A stretch of 64,000 nt of DNA from Nitrobium sp046350935 (lineage in GTDB: Bacteria > Nitrospirota > Thermodesulfovibrionia > Thermodesulfovibrionales > Dissulfurispiraceae), in the NCBI GenBank assembly GCA_046350935.1, contig JAXLZK010000014.1, positions 15,251-79,250 of the forward strand, given 5' to 3'. Of the stretch, positions 26,424-35,328 are shown piece by piece (positions within the stretch are counted from its first letter, which is position 1; each line of letters begins with the position of its first letter). The translations under genes were made by a program, and so were the position numbers. The notes under the pieces are model-generated. The model did no database searches. It was not told where the DNA came from and worked only from the letters and a program-made list of their open reading frames with translations.

Positions 26424-27477
26424 GATACAGGTCGGGGGAGTGGGAGTACCGCCGGTGGAGGAGAACCTGCCTCCGGTGGTGCTCAGGAATTATGGACAGT
26501 GGGACACCCACGAGGTGGTGCGGCCGGGAGTCATCAAACGCATCGCCACGTCGGGGGAGATCTGCTATACGGTGAGGACGGCGATGCCCCCTTCGCGGAT
26601 AAGCGTCGCCTCGATGCTCGAATTGTGCGATCTCGCGGATGCCTATTCGGGGGGCTTTTTCAGGATTACGCTGCGAAACTCTTTCGAGTTTGTTGATGTG
26701 AATCACGGGAAAATAGATGAGCTCATCGAAAAGGTCGAGGCCCTCGGGTTCCCGGTGGGGGGCACAAAAAACTCGCTGCACAATATCATGGCGTGTCCGG
26801 GCTGGATACACTGCAACCTCCCGGCAACGGACTCTCCGGGGATCGCGAAGGCCCTCGGCGACGCACTTTTCGACGAGTTCAAGAACCAGAGGCTGCCTTC
26901 CTGGCTGAAGATTAATATCGGCGGCTGCGCGAACATCGAAGAGGCCCTCATGGCCGATATAGGGATCATCGGAGTCCACCGGGATATCCCTATCGTGCTT
27001 GAAGACAAGATACGGATCTGCGAGCAGCCTACGGTCATCCACAGCTGCCCCACGGGAGCAATCAAGCCGAAGGGCAAGGAGAGCGTCACCATCAACGCGG
27101 AGAAGTGCATCCATTGCGGGGCCTGCACGATGCATTGCGAGGCCATCCTCACCGGAGACCCGAAGCTCGACGGGTTCGCCGTGTCGGTCGGCGGGAAGGC
27201 GTCGAATACCGGAAGCGGCCCTGACCTCGGCAGGATTGTGATACCCTATCTCCCGAACAATCCTCCCCGATGGGAAGAGGCGGTGCATGCGGTGCGGCAG
27301 ATCATGGATGCGTGGGGAAAGGACGCACAGCCCGATGAAAGAATAAAGGAGTGGATTCACCGGATCGGCTGGGACAGGTTCTTCAGAAGGGCGGGTATCG
27401 CGGTGAGCATCAAGGACGTGGACGGCTTCTGGTTCAATAACGAGTTTGCCCGGTCCGATCTGAGGTTCGGCTGGTAG
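26416..27477 (+). CDS. dsrB: Dissimilatory sulfite reductase beta-like subunit, missing bridging Cys
   Basis: Beta subunit partner of DsrA, 353 residues, aligning over its length with DsrB (SGEICYTVRT.., GWIHCNLPATDSPG, IGVHRD, NPPRWEEAV, RIGWDRFF). In known DsrB the catalytic cluster uses one Cys in GW(V/I)HC plus a CC-x3-C motif, and the last Cys bridges cluster and siroheme. Here Cys133 of GWIHC remains, but CC-x3-C is Gly170-Cys171-Ala-Asn-Ile-Glu175, so the bridging Cys is Glu. A new Cys127 makes a C-x5-C with Cys133. The ferredoxin insert (Cys210, Cys230, Cys233, Cys236, Cys240) is intact. ATG 26416 follows ggagg inside dsrA. Confidence 0.88.
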   Translation: MSKIQVGGVGVPPVEENLPPVVLRNYGQWDTHEVVRPGVIKRIATSGEICYTVRTAMPPSRISVASMLELCDLADAYSGGFFRITLRNSFEFVDVNHGKIDELIEKVEALGFPVGGTKNSLHNIMACPGWIHCNLPATDSPGIAKALGDALFDEFKNQRLPSWLKINIGGCANIEEALMADIGIIGVHRDIPIVLEDKIRICEQPTVIHSCPTGAIKPKGKESVTINAEKCIHCGACTMHCEAILTGDPKLDGFAVSVGGKASNTGSGPDLGRIVIPYLPNNPPRWEEAVHAVRQIMDAWGKDAQPDERIKEWIHRIGWDRFFRRAGIAVSIKDVDGFWFNNEFARSDLRFGW

Positions 27478-27523
27478 AGGAAGGGAGACAGAAGAGAGCG
27501 ATTCAGCGTAGGCATCCTCGGGC

Positions 27524-27837
27524 ATAGGCGAGGGGGTACCCTCTTTCTTTGCGAGCGAATTCCTCCGTGGTCTCAGGGGAGTATCTCATCGTGATAATCA
27601 CCCGTTTTCTCTTCAAGCATACGTGGGGGCAGGGCGTTACCTGCCCCCTGCTGCTATTCCAGACGCTCCCTGCAGAAAGAGGATCCCCCCTGCCCCCATA
27701 CACACTCCGTTTCAGAATCCGTCACCCCGGCTCAGAGGATCTGCCGGGATGACGGCAGAAGACAAGGGACCTTCCCTCTTTCTCCCCACAAGAGTGCGTG
27801 TGGAAGAAGTATGCAGGAGGAGAGAGGAAGGGGGTAT
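27524..27837. repeat. Composite dispersed repeat, copy C
   Basis: Matches copy A (1271-1693) through the ccctctttctttgcgagcg, tgggggcagggcgttacctg, gaggatcccccctgccccc and ggctcagaggatctgccggg landmarks and the purine-rich tail (gcaggaggagag). It lacks the gcgaaagccgg half of the palindromic module. It fills most of the 458-bp space between dsrB and the permease gene; no gene is seen in it. Confidence 0.75.
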
Positions 27838-27899
27838 CAGGAGAGCACTGACTCCCCCTTCCCTATGTATATGTCGTCACTTTTCATCATCCCCCTTAT

Positions 27900-27929
27900 T
27901 TGACATTCCGGAAACAATACAATTAATTT
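27900..27929 (+). promoter_or_regulatory. Promoter placing transcription start at the permease ATG
   Basis: -35 box TTGACA (27900-27905, consensus), 18-bp spacer, -10 box TAATTT (27924-27929). Transcription would begin at about 27936, which is the A of the ATG, and no ribosome-binding sequence precedes the gene: the pattern of a leaderless message. Confidence 0.55.
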
Positions 27930-27935
27930 ATTTAT

Positions 27936-28907
27936 ATGGGCCTGTATATCCTCAAGCGCCTGCTGCTGATGATCCCCCTCACCTTCGGGATCACCTTGAT
28001 TACCTTCCTGGTGATTCACCTCGCCCCCGGGGGGCCGGTGGAGGTGGAGACCGAGATGTCGCTGAAGACCTCCGCCCAGGCGCGGGAGAACCTGAAGAAA
28101 CTGTACGGCCTCGACAAGCCCCTGCATATCCAGTACCTCGACTGGCTCGGACGGTTCGTGCGCCTCGACTTCGGAAAGTCTTTCGTGGACGGCAAAAAGG
28201 TGATCGACAAGATCAAGGAGCGGATTCCGGTCACCCTGACGATCAATGTCCTTTCCCTCCTGCTCATCCTGCTCATTGCCCTTCCCATCGGGGTGCTTTC
28301 CGCGGTCCGCCACTACTCCCTTTTCGACAAGCTGACCACTATCTTCGTTTTCGTGGGCTTTTCGACCCCCACCTTCTGGCTCGCCCTGATCCTGATGATC
28401 GTCTTCGGAGTCGCCCTCGGGCTGCTCCCCATCTCGGGGATCCAGAGCATCGACGTTTCCGGCATGGGGCCGCTTGACAGGGTGGCCGACTGGATAAAGC
28501 ACCTGGTTCTCCCCATTGGGCTGAGCGCTTTCGGGGGCATCGCCGGCTTCAGCCGGTACAGCCGGTCGAGCATGCTCGAGGTCATCCGTCAGGACTATAT
28601 ACGAACGGCCAGGGCAAAAGGGCTCCAGGAATCCACGGTGATCCTCACCCATGCCCTTCGCAATGCCCTCATGCCCATCGTGACCATCCTCGGCCTCGCG
28701 GTGCCCGGCCTCATCGGGGGGGCGGTCATTTTCGAGACCATCTTCGCCATACCGGGAATGGGACAGCTCTTCTATGCCTCCACCATGTCCCGCGACTATC
28801 CTACCATCATGGGAATCCTGGTCATCGGCGCGGTGCTGACCCTCATCGGAAATCTTATCGCCGATATTTCCTATGCGCTTGTGGACCCGAGGATCAGAGT
28901 AAAGTGA
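27936..28907 (+). CDS. Dipeptide/oligopeptide-type ABC permease, DppB-like
   Basis: Inner-membrane permease of a peptide/nickel-type ABC importer. 323 residues, six membrane segments. The N-terminus MGLYILKRLLLMIPLTFGITLITFLVIHLAPGGP (key residues RLL-x3-P and HLAPG) is typical. The EAA loop is DYIRTARAKGLQESTVILTHALRNALMPI (A-x-KG-x13-RN). No Shine-Dalgarno sequence; see the promoter entry. Its stop overlaps the start of the second permease (GTGA). No solute-binding protein or ATPase gene is next to the pair, so partners must be elsewhere. Substrate unknown. Confidence 0.92.
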   Translation: MGLYILKRLLLMIPLTFGITLITFLVIHLAPGGPVEVETEMSLKTSAQARENLKKLYGLDKPLHIQYLDWLGRFVRLDFGKSFVDGKKVIDKIKERIPVTLTINVLSLLLILLIALPIGVLSAVRHYSLFDKLTTIFVFVGFSTPTFWLALILMIVFGVALGLLPISGIQSIDVSGMGPLDRVADWIKHLVLPIGLSAFGGIAGFSRYSRSSMLEVIRQDYIRTARAKGLQESTVILTHALRNALMPIVTILGLAVPGLIGGAVIFETIFAIPGMGQLFYASTMSRDYPTIMGILVIGAVLTLIGNLIADISYALVDPRIRVK

Positions 28908-29740
28908 TTCGGATTGTCTGGACCCGGTTCAGGAAGAACCCCCTCTCGGTGGCGGGTCTGGTGATCATTCTCATCCTCGCCTCCCTCGCCGTGCTGGCGC
29001 CCCTTGTCGCACCGTATGAGCCCACGCGGATCGATGTCTACAATGTCCTCTCCTCTCCCACTGCCGCCCATCCCTTCGGTACCGACGAGCTGGGCAGGGA
29101 TGTCCTCTCCCGGATGATATGGGGGAGCCGCGTTTCCCTCAGGGTGGGCTTTATCGCGGTGGGAATCGCCATTACGATAGGGACGGTCCTGGGAGCTTTC
29201 GCCGGGTATTACGGCGGTAAGACCGACGCGGTGCTCATGCGGTTCGTCGATATCATGCTCGCTTTCCCCACTTTTTTCCTCATCCTCGCCGTGATCGCCA
29301 TCGTGGAGCCGAGCATCTCCACCATCATGATCGTGATCGGGATCACCGGGTGGATGGATGTGGCGCGGCTGGTGCGCGCGGAGTTCCTGACCCTCAAGGA
29401 GCGGGATTTCATCGCGGCGGCGCGGGCCATCGGCGCGGGCGATCTCCGTCTCATCTTCCGGCATATCATCCCCAACGCCCTCTCCCCCGTTTTTGTCGCG
29501 GCCACCTTTGGGATCGCGGGCGCCATCCTCACCGAATCGGGCCTCTCGTTTCTCGGGCTGGGAGTCCAGCCCCCGGAGCCGAGCTGGGGGAATATCCTCA
29601 CCTCCGGGAAGGACAACATCACCGTGGCCTGGTGGCTGTCCCTGTTCCCCGGCCTCGCCATCCTCATCACCGTGCTGAGCTACAACCTCATGGGAGAGGG
29701 GCTGCGGGACGCCCTCGATCCGAGGCTCTGGAGAGATTAG
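28904..29740 (+). CDS. Dipeptide/oligopeptide-type ABC permease, DppC-like
   Basis: Second permease of the same importer, 278 residues, six membrane segments. The family landmarks are HPFGTDELGRDVLSRMIWGSRVSL near residue 50, the EAA loop ERDFIAAARAIGAGDLRLIFRHIIPNALSP (A-x2-AIGA-x8-HI-PN) and the C-terminal LMGEGLRDALDPR. GTG start at 28904 overlaps the dppB-like stop by 4 bp. Confidence 0.93.
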   Translation: MIRIVWTRFRKNPLSVAGLVIILILASLAVLAPLVAPYEPTRIDVYNVLSSPTAAHPFGTDELGRDVLSRMIWGSRVSLRVGFIAVGIAITIGTVLGAFAGYYGGKTDAVLMRFVDIMLAFPTFFLILAVIAIVEPSISTIMIVIGITGWMDVARLVRAEFLTLKERDFIAAARAIGAGDLRLIFRHIIPNALSPVFVAATFGIAGAILTESGLSFLGLGVQPPEPSWGNILTSGKDNITVAWWLSLFPGLAILITVLSYNLMGEGLRDALDPRLWRD

Positions 29741-29791
29741 GGTGTATACGAACGCGGTCTGCATGCATACCCTGGCGCATTGTGCCGGGCG

Positions 29792-32578
29792 ATGAGCTAT
29801 AGCGTCCCCGACCCTGAAAGGGCTGCCAACAACATCGAGACCTTTCTCGCCGAAAACCCCGGATACTCCGCGCGGCTTGAGGAGCACCGCGCCGCCGTAG
29901 CGATGCTTTTCTCCCACAGCCAGTTCCTTGTGCTCCATTCCGTGAGGAATCCCGGCGTGCTCTTCGGGGCGCTGGAGAACCTGCACACCTCCCCCGATGC
30001 GGACGCCCTCGGGAGTGAGCTGCGGGACCTCCTTGCGCAGTGCGCCACTCCGGCCGAAGGGATGCGGGCGGTGCGCGGCTTCAGGAAGGACAGGCTCCTG
30101 CACATTACCCTTCGCGACATCCTTCGCAAGGCCGACCTCCAGGAGATCCTGCTCGAGATGAGCACCCTGGCCGACGTGATTCTCAGCGAGTCGCTGCCCT
30201 TCGTGGAGGGGTTCCTCATGCAGCGGTACGGCAGCCCGGCAGTCAGCTCCTTTGCCGTTATCGCCCTCGGCAAGCTGGGGGCTCAGGAGCTGAACTACAG
30301 CTCCGACGTGGACATCGTGTACGTCTACCGGGAAGAAGGGGAAACGTCGGGAGTCTCCACCCTTCAGGGGGTGGTGCGGAACAGGATCTCCGCATTCGAG
30401 TATTACGTGAAGCTTGCTGAGGAATATACCCGCTTTCTTTCCGCTCCCACCGAGGACGGTTTTGCCTATCGGGTGGACCTCAGGCTGCGGCCCCAGGGTC
30501 AGCGGGGGAGTATGGCCCTTTCCCTTTCCGGCTACGAGGAATACTATGAGTCGTGGGGCCAGGTATGGGAGAGGGCCGCGGCCCTCCGGGCCCGTCCCGC
30601 GGCAGGGGACGCTGCGCTGGGGAAGGACTTCCTCGACAGCATACGGCCTTTCGTGTACCGGAAATACCTCGACTTCCAGGCTATCGAGGAGATACGGCGG
30701 ATGAAGGGGCAGGTGGAGCAGATACGACCGGGTGTCCAGAGCAGGGATATAAAAAGGGGATACGGGGGGATACGGGAAATAGAATTCTTCCTGCAGGTGT
30801 TCCAGTTGATCTACGGAGGCAAGGAGCCGGCGCTGCGGGAGCGGAGCACTCTGAAGGCCCTGCACCGGCTCGTCCAGAAGGGGTTCATCGGGCATGAGGA
30901 CCTCCGCCACCTGGCGGACAACTACTTCTTTCTGAGGACCCTCGAACACCGGCTTCAGCAGGTGAACGACCTTCAGGTCCATTCCCTCCCCTCCGGGGAG
31001 CGGGAGCTCGATATCCTCGGGAAGAAAATGGGCTTCGGGGGAATGGCGGATTTCCTGGCAGAGCTGGATGTCCGGAGGCGGAAGGTGAGGGAAATCTACG
31101 ATTCGCTCCTTTTCATCCGGGAGAGCAATGGAGAGAAAGGCGGGTCGCGCCTCCTGGGGAGCGAATACTGGGATATGGACACCCCGGTGGAGAATCTGCT
31201 TATGGAAGAGCTCGCAAAGGCGGGCGTCCGGGATGCGCACAAGGCGGTGCACTGCCTCATGAAGATCCGGAGCAACATGCAGTCTTTCCAGACCATCCGG
31301 GGCAGGCGGCTCCTCGAAGAGGTGATGCCCGCGTTTGTGGAAGAGGCGCTGAAGGGTCCCAATCCCGATCTCTCCCTGCTCCATCTCGTCGATTTTTCCG
31401 GAATACTCTCCGCAAAGGAGTACTACCTCGACGCGATTTCCCGGCGCAGGGAGATCATCTCCCTTCTTACGTTTGTCCTCTCCCAGAGCGAATACCTGTC
31501 GAAGATCCTCATGAGCAATCCCGAGTATATCGAGTCCCTGGTGGAGGGGGAGAAAGGGGAGAAGTCCCTGCGCAGCCTCGGGGAGGAGCTCGGCTACCTT
31601 GTTGAAAAAAAGGGGGAAGCCCCCGCCATCCGGCTTTTCAGGAGGCTTGAGGAGATACGCCTCGGAGTCAGGTTCCTCGACGGGAGGCTGGAGGTGGAGC
31701 GCCTTGTGAAGGCATTGAGCAAAACGGCGGAGGCGGTGCTTGCTCTCATGGTGCGGCCCGCTTCTCCCTCCTCTCTTACGGTGATCGGGTTCGGGAAGCT
31801 GGGGGGAAGGGAGATCACCTTCAACTCCGACCTCGATATTGTTTTCGTCACGCGAGAGGACCCTTCGGAGGCCGATGTGCGGACGGCGGAACGCCTGCTG
31901 AAGGCCTTCATGTCCTATACAAAGGAAGGGATCGCCTACCGGGTGGACACCCGGCTGCGGCCCGAAGGGAACAAGGGGCCTCTCGTGAGCTCCCTCAAGG
32001 GGATCGGCTCCTATTACCGGGAGAATGCGCAGCCCTGGGAGATCCAGGCGTTGCTGAAGGCCCGCCCTGTGGCCGGGGAGGCCTCCACTGCCGCACTGTT
32101 CATGGCGATGCGGAGCGAGGTGCTGAGAAAGAGGGGCGGAGAGGTTACCCCGGCTGAAGTGCGGAAAATGCGGGAGCGGATACGGAAGGAGTTGTCGAAA
32201 GAGGGGGGCGCCCCGCGCGAGTTCGACATCACGCTGGGGGCGGGGGGGCTGGAAGAGCTGGAGTTCGCCCTGCAGTCCCTTCAGCTCCGGGAGTGCCGCT
32301 CCCGGCCGGAGCTCCTCGTCCAGGGCACCCTTGCTGCCATAAGGCGGCTCGAGAACAACGGAGTCCTGGGGGATGCGGAGGCGGCGCTGCTCCGGGACAC
32401 CTACCTCTTTTACCGCGGCATCGAAACGGTCCTTCGCCTGAGAAACGAAACCGTATTGAGCGAAGGTGGAAAAGCCCTTCAGACGCTCTCCGACAGCAGG
32501 GGAATGGGTGCTGCCGCCTTCCTCGACCTCCTGCAGGAGAGAAAAGCGCGGGTGGTCGCTTTCTGGAATTCCTTGTAA
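29792..32578 (+). CDS. glnE: Glutamine synthetase adenylyltransferase/deadenylase GlnE
   Basis: Bifunctional enzyme that adds AMP to a tyrosine of glutamine synthetase, lowering its activity, and removes it again, as PII and glutamine dictate. 928 residues. Two nucleotidyltransferase halves are visible: an N-terminal one (ALGKLGAQELNYSSDVDIVYVY, metal residues D-x-D) and a C-terminal one (GFGKLGGREITFNSDLDIVFV, D-x-D), each followed by a helical domain. I prefer the ATG at 29792; a TTG 12 bases earlier is possible. Its target, glnA with the tyrosine conserved, lies 0.8 kb downstream on the other strand. Confidence 0.95.
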   Translation: MSYSVPDPERAANNIETFLAENPGYSARLEEHRAAVAMLFSHSQFLVLHSVRNPGVLFGALENLHTSPDADALGSELRDLLAQCATPAEGMRAVRGFRKDRLLHITLRDILRKADLQEILLEMSTLADVILSESLPFVEGFLMQRYGSPAVSSFAVIALGKLGAQELNYSSDVDIVYVYREEGETSGVSTLQGVVRNRISAFEYYVKLAEEYTRFLSAPTEDGFAYRVDLRLRPQGQRGSMALSLSGYEEYYESWGQVWERAAALRARPAAGDAALGKDFLDSIRPFVYRKYLDFQAIEEIRRMKGQVEQIRPGVQSRDIKRGYGGIREIEFFLQVFQLIYGGKEPALRERSTLKALHRLVQKGFIGHEDLRHLADNYFFLRTLEHRLQQVNDLQVHSLPSGERELDILGKKMGFGGMADFLAELDVRRRKVREIYDSLLFIRESNGEKGGSRLLGSEYWDMDTPVENLLMEELAKAGVRDAHKAVHCLMKIRSNMQSFQTIRGRRLLEEVMPAFVEEALKGPNPDLSLLHLVDFSGILSAKEYYLDAISRRREIISLLTFVLSQSEYLSKILMSNPEYIESLVEGEKGEKSLRSLGEELGYLVEKKGEAPAIRLFRRLEEIRLGVRFLDGRLEVERLVKALSKTAEAVLALMVRPASPSSLTVIGFGKLGGREITFNSDLDIVFVTREDPSEADVRTAERLLKAFMSYTKEGIAYRVDTRLRPEGNKGPLVSSLKGIGSYYRENAQPWEIQALLKARPVAGEASTAALFMAMRSEVLRKRGGEVTPAEVRKMRERIRKELSKEGGAPREFDITLGAGGLEELEFALQSLQLRECRSRPELLVQGTLAAIRRLENNGVLGDAEAALLRDTYLFYRGIETVLRLRNETVLSEGGKALQTLSDSRGMGAAAFLDLLQERKARVVAFWNSL

Positions 32579-32730
32579 TCCGCCTTTGTCCTCCGGTCTC
32601 CCCTGCCGGGACAACACAGGCCCTGTGCTGTGCAGCCGGTCGCAGTAGAAAATAGTTTGCATATACACCCTGGTAAAGTTGTAAAATATTTCCGTTTTCG
32701 TTGGAGGAGTTACTATTCCGGAGGTGTTCC
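32579..32730. other. Short intergenic region before cheW
   Basis: No gene. AT-rich around 32640-32700, the likely cheW promoter; a ggaggtgttcc ribosome site precedes the ATG. Confidence 0.4.
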
Positions 32731-33258
32731 ATGAATGCACTGGTAGCGGCAAGCCCTTCCGAGGGGATGAAGAAGGCGGGCGCAGGGAGCGACATCCTGC
32801 AGTTGGTGACCTTCAATCTCGGCAACGAGGAATACGCGGTCGATATTCTGAAGGTGCAGGAGATCAACAGGATGAAGGAGATCACCCGGGTGCCCAACTC
32901 CCCCGATTACGTGGAGGGAGTGATTAACCTCAGGGGGAAGGTGATCCCCGTGGTCAGCCTGAGGAAGCGGTTCGGCCTCATGGAAAAGGAGAGCGACGAG
33001 CAATCCCGGATCATGATCATGGACATCCAGGGTATCACCATGGGGCTCGTGGTGGATTCGGTGTCCGAAGTGCTCAGGATTCCCATGGGCACGGTGGAGC
33101 CAACCCCGCCCATGGCGTCGAACATCAGCACGGAGTTCATCAAGGGAATCGCAAAGCTGGAAGAGCGCCTCATCATCCTCCTCGACATGGACAGGCTTCT
33201 GGGGAAGTCCGATGAGACCGCCCTGCTGGAAGCCACGACGAAGGCGATAGAGGGATAG
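32731..33258 (+). CDS. cheW: CheW-like chemotaxis coupling protein
   Basis: Scaffold protein that couples chemoreceptors to the CheA kinase. 175 residues from the ATG at 32731, which has ggaggt just ahead; an upstream start in the same frame lacks one. The SH3-like CheW fold is clear: LVTFNLGNEEYAVDILKVQEI, VINLRGKVIPVVSLRKRFGL and a C-terminal IAKLEERLIILLDMDRLL. An N-terminal tail of about 20 residues precedes the domain. No cheA, receptor or flagellar gene is nearby, so it is an orphan. Confidence 0.92.
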   Translation: MNALVAASPSEGMKKAGAGSDILQLVTFNLGNEEYAVDILKVQEINRMKEITRVPNSPDYVEGVINLRGKVIPVVSLRKRFGLMEKESDEQSRIMIMDIQGITMGLVVDSVSEVLRIPMGTVEPTPPMASNISTEFIKGIAKLEERLIILLDMDRLLGKSDETALLEATTKAIEG

Positions 33259-33344
33259 TACGCGGGAGCGCGCCGGGGAAATCTCGGGTGTGCCGTGGCG
33301 CCGCAGGGAGGAACTGTCCGGACGGCCGGCGAGCCGCCGCTCAT

Positions 33345-33384
33345 GAAGAAGGGCGCGGAAAGATGTTTCCGCGCCCTTCTTTTC
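33345..33384. terminator. Bidirectional terminator between cheW and glnA
   Basis: Long stem GAAGAAGGGCGCGGAAA / TTTCCGCGCCCTTCTTTTC around a gatg loop, with A-rich and T-rich flanks, placed between two convergent genes. It should stop both transcripts. Confidence 0.88.
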
Positions 33385-33414
33385 TGCTTCGGTCTGCTTC
33401 GGCAGCAGTGCTTG

Positions 33415-34827
33415 TTAAATGTCGTAATAGAGGAAGAATTCGTACGGGTGGGGTCTCAGCCTCAGCGGGTCGATCTCCCGGGTCCTCTTGTAGTGGATCC
33501 AGGTGTCGATGGCGTCCTGGGTAAAGACGTTCCCCTTCAGAAGGTACTCGTGATCCTCCTCGAGGTTGTTGATCGCCTCATCGAGGCTCCCCGGCATGGT
33601 GGGGACCGATGCCAGCTCCTCAGGGCCGAGCTCGTAGATATCCTTGTCGAGGGGCTCGCCCGGATGGATCTTGTTCTCGATGCCGTCCAGCCCCGCCATC
33701 ATCATCGCGGCGAAGGCGAGGTACGTGTTGCAGGACGGGTCGGGGAACCGGACTTCGATCCTCTTCGCCTTCGGGCTTGCCGAGTAGGTCGGTATCCTGA
33801 TGGAGGCGGACCTGTTCCGGGCCGAGTAGGCGAGGTTGACGGGCGCCTCGAAACCGGGGGTCAGCCTCTTGTAGGAGTTGGTGGTGGGGTTGGTAAGGGC
33901 CGCGAGGGACTTCGCGTGCTTCAGAACGCCCCCGATGTAGTACAGGGCCATCTCGCTTAGGCCCGCATACCCGTTGCCCGCAAAGAGGGGCTTGCCGTTC
34001 TTCCAGATGCTCTGGTGGACATGCATCCCGGAGCCGTTGTCGCCGAAGAGGGGCTTGGGCATGAAGGTGACCGTCTTGCCGTGCCTCCTCGCCACGTTCT
34101 TGATGATGTATTTGAAGAGCATGTTCTTGTCGGCCATCTTCACCAGGGAGTCGAAGCGCATGTCGATCTCCGCCTGGCCTGCGGTGGCCACTTCATGGTG
34201 CTCCCTCTCCACGTAGATGCCGACCTTGAGCATCTCCATCACCATCTCGGTCCTGAGGTTCACCTGGCTGTCGGTGGGCGGCACGGGAAAGTACCCCTCC
34301 TTGTGCCTCGGCTTGTACCCGAGGTTCGGCTTTTCGTCGCGGCCGGAATTCCAGATGCCCTCGACGGAATCGATGAAATAGTACCCGCTGTGGGAGTTCT
34401 GGTCGAACATGATATCGTCGAAGATGAAGAACTCCGCCTCGGGGCCGAAATAGGCGGTGTCGCCGATGCCGGTGGATTTAAGATACGCCTCCGCCTTCTG
34501 CGCGATGAACCGTGGGTCCCGCGTGTAGTATTCCTTGGTGATGGGATCGACGATATTGCAGATGAGGCTGAGGGTCGGGTATTCCATGAAAGGGTCCATG
34601 AACGCCGTCGTCGGGTCGGGGATGATCAGCATGTCGGAGGTGTTGATCGCCTGCCACCCCCTGATGGAAGATCCATCGAACCCGAGCCCCTCTTCAAAGA
34701 CCGCCTCCGACAATTCGGCGATGGGGACGGCAAAATGCTGCCAAATTCCTGGAAAATCAAGGAATTTAAAGTTTGCCATGACAGCCTTGTTTTCTTGTGC
34801 CATCTTGATTACATCTTTCGGTGTCAT
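33415..34827 (-). CDS. glnA: Glutamine synthetase type I
   Basis: ATP-dependent synthesis of glutamine from glutamate and ammonia, acting as a dodecamer; the entry point of nitrogen assimilation. 470 residues. Catalytic signatures are FDGSSIRGW, the metal-binding GPEAEFFIFDD, the ATP-binding loop KPLFGDNGSGMHVHQS and the NRSASIRIP motif. The adenylylation site is conserved as Tyr398 in DKDIYELGPEE, matching the presence of glnE 0.8 kb away. It lies 67 bp downstream of glnB on the same strand. Confidence 0.97.
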   Translation of the reverse strand: MTPKDVIKMAQENKAVMANFKFLDFPGIWQHFAVPIAELSEAVFEEGLGFDGSSIRGWQAINTSDMLIIPDPTTAFMDPFMEYPTLSLICNIVDPITKEYYTRDPRFIAQKAEAYLKSTGIGDTAYFGPEAEFFIFDDIMFDQNSHSGYYFIDSVEGIWNSGRDEKPNLGYKPRHKEGYFPVPPTDSQVNLRTEMVMEMLKVGIYVEREHHEVATAGQAEIDMRFDSLVKMADKNMLFKYIIKNVARRHGKTVTFMPKPLFGDNGSGMHVHQSIWKNGKPLFAGNGYAGLSEMALYYIGGVLKHAKSLAALTNPTTNSYKRLTPGFEAPVNLAYSARNRSASIRIPTYSASPKAKRIEVRFPDPSCNTYLAFAAMMMAGLDGIENKIHPGEPLDKDIYELGPEELASVPTMPGSLDEAINNLEEDHEYLLKGNVFTQDAIDTWIHYKRTREIDPLRLRPHPYEFFLYYDI

Positions 34828-34894
34828 ACTTCCTCCTTATAAAAAGTGGTAAGAGCGTCTTTCCCGCTGCTTCCTTGGTTCTCTCGTGCGCGGC

Positions 34895-35233
34895 TTATAC
34901 CGCCGATTCACCCTGCTCGCCGGTCCGTATCCTGATGACCTCCTCGATGGGGTAGACAAAGATCTTGCCGTCTCCGATCTTTCCCGTCTTGGCCGACTTC
35001 TCGATGGTGTCCACCACCTTCGGGGCGAGAGCATCGGAGGTCACGATCTCGATCTTGATCTTCGGAATAAAGTCCACGACATACTCCGCGCCCCGGTAGA
35101 GCTCGGTGTGTCCCTTCTGCCTGCCGAACCCTTTTACCTCTGTCACGGTCATCCCCTGGATGCCGATCTCGTTCAGAGCGTCCTTGACCTCGTCGAGCTT
35201 GAAAGGTTTGATGATCGCCTCTATCTTCTTCAT
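34895..35233 (-). CDS. glnB: PII nitrogen regulatory protein, copy 1
   Basis: Trimeric signal protein sensing 2-oxoglutarate and ATP/ADP, controlling GlnE, Amt channels and nitrogen regulators. 112 residues, full PII length. The T-loop GFGRQKGHTELYRGAEY has the uridylylation residue Tyr51, and the second signature is KTGKIGDGKIFV. Upstream of glnA and probably co-transcribed. Two PII genes occur in this window, this one linked to glnA and the other to amtB. Confidence 0.96.
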   Translation of the reverse strand: MKKIEAIIKPFKLDEVKDALNEIGIQGMTVTEVKGFGRQKGHTELYRGAEYVVDFIPKIKIEIVTSDALAPKVVDTIEKSAKTGKIGDGKIFVYPIEEVIRIRTGEQGESAV

Positions 35234-35328
35234 AGGTGCCTCCTTGTCATCGCTTGTGTAGTCCGGCGTCTCCCGTCCGCGGCGTTCGGAAGGCAGAAAA
35301 GCTCGTCGGTGCGCTCTCTTCTTTCCCT

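Noticed and set aside
28871..32752. Open frame of nearly 1300 codons on the minus strand
   Set aside because: It is the antisense of glnE, whose plus-strand product has two clear nucleotidyltransferase domains. High GC keeps the opposite frame open; the antisense protein has no recognisable domain.
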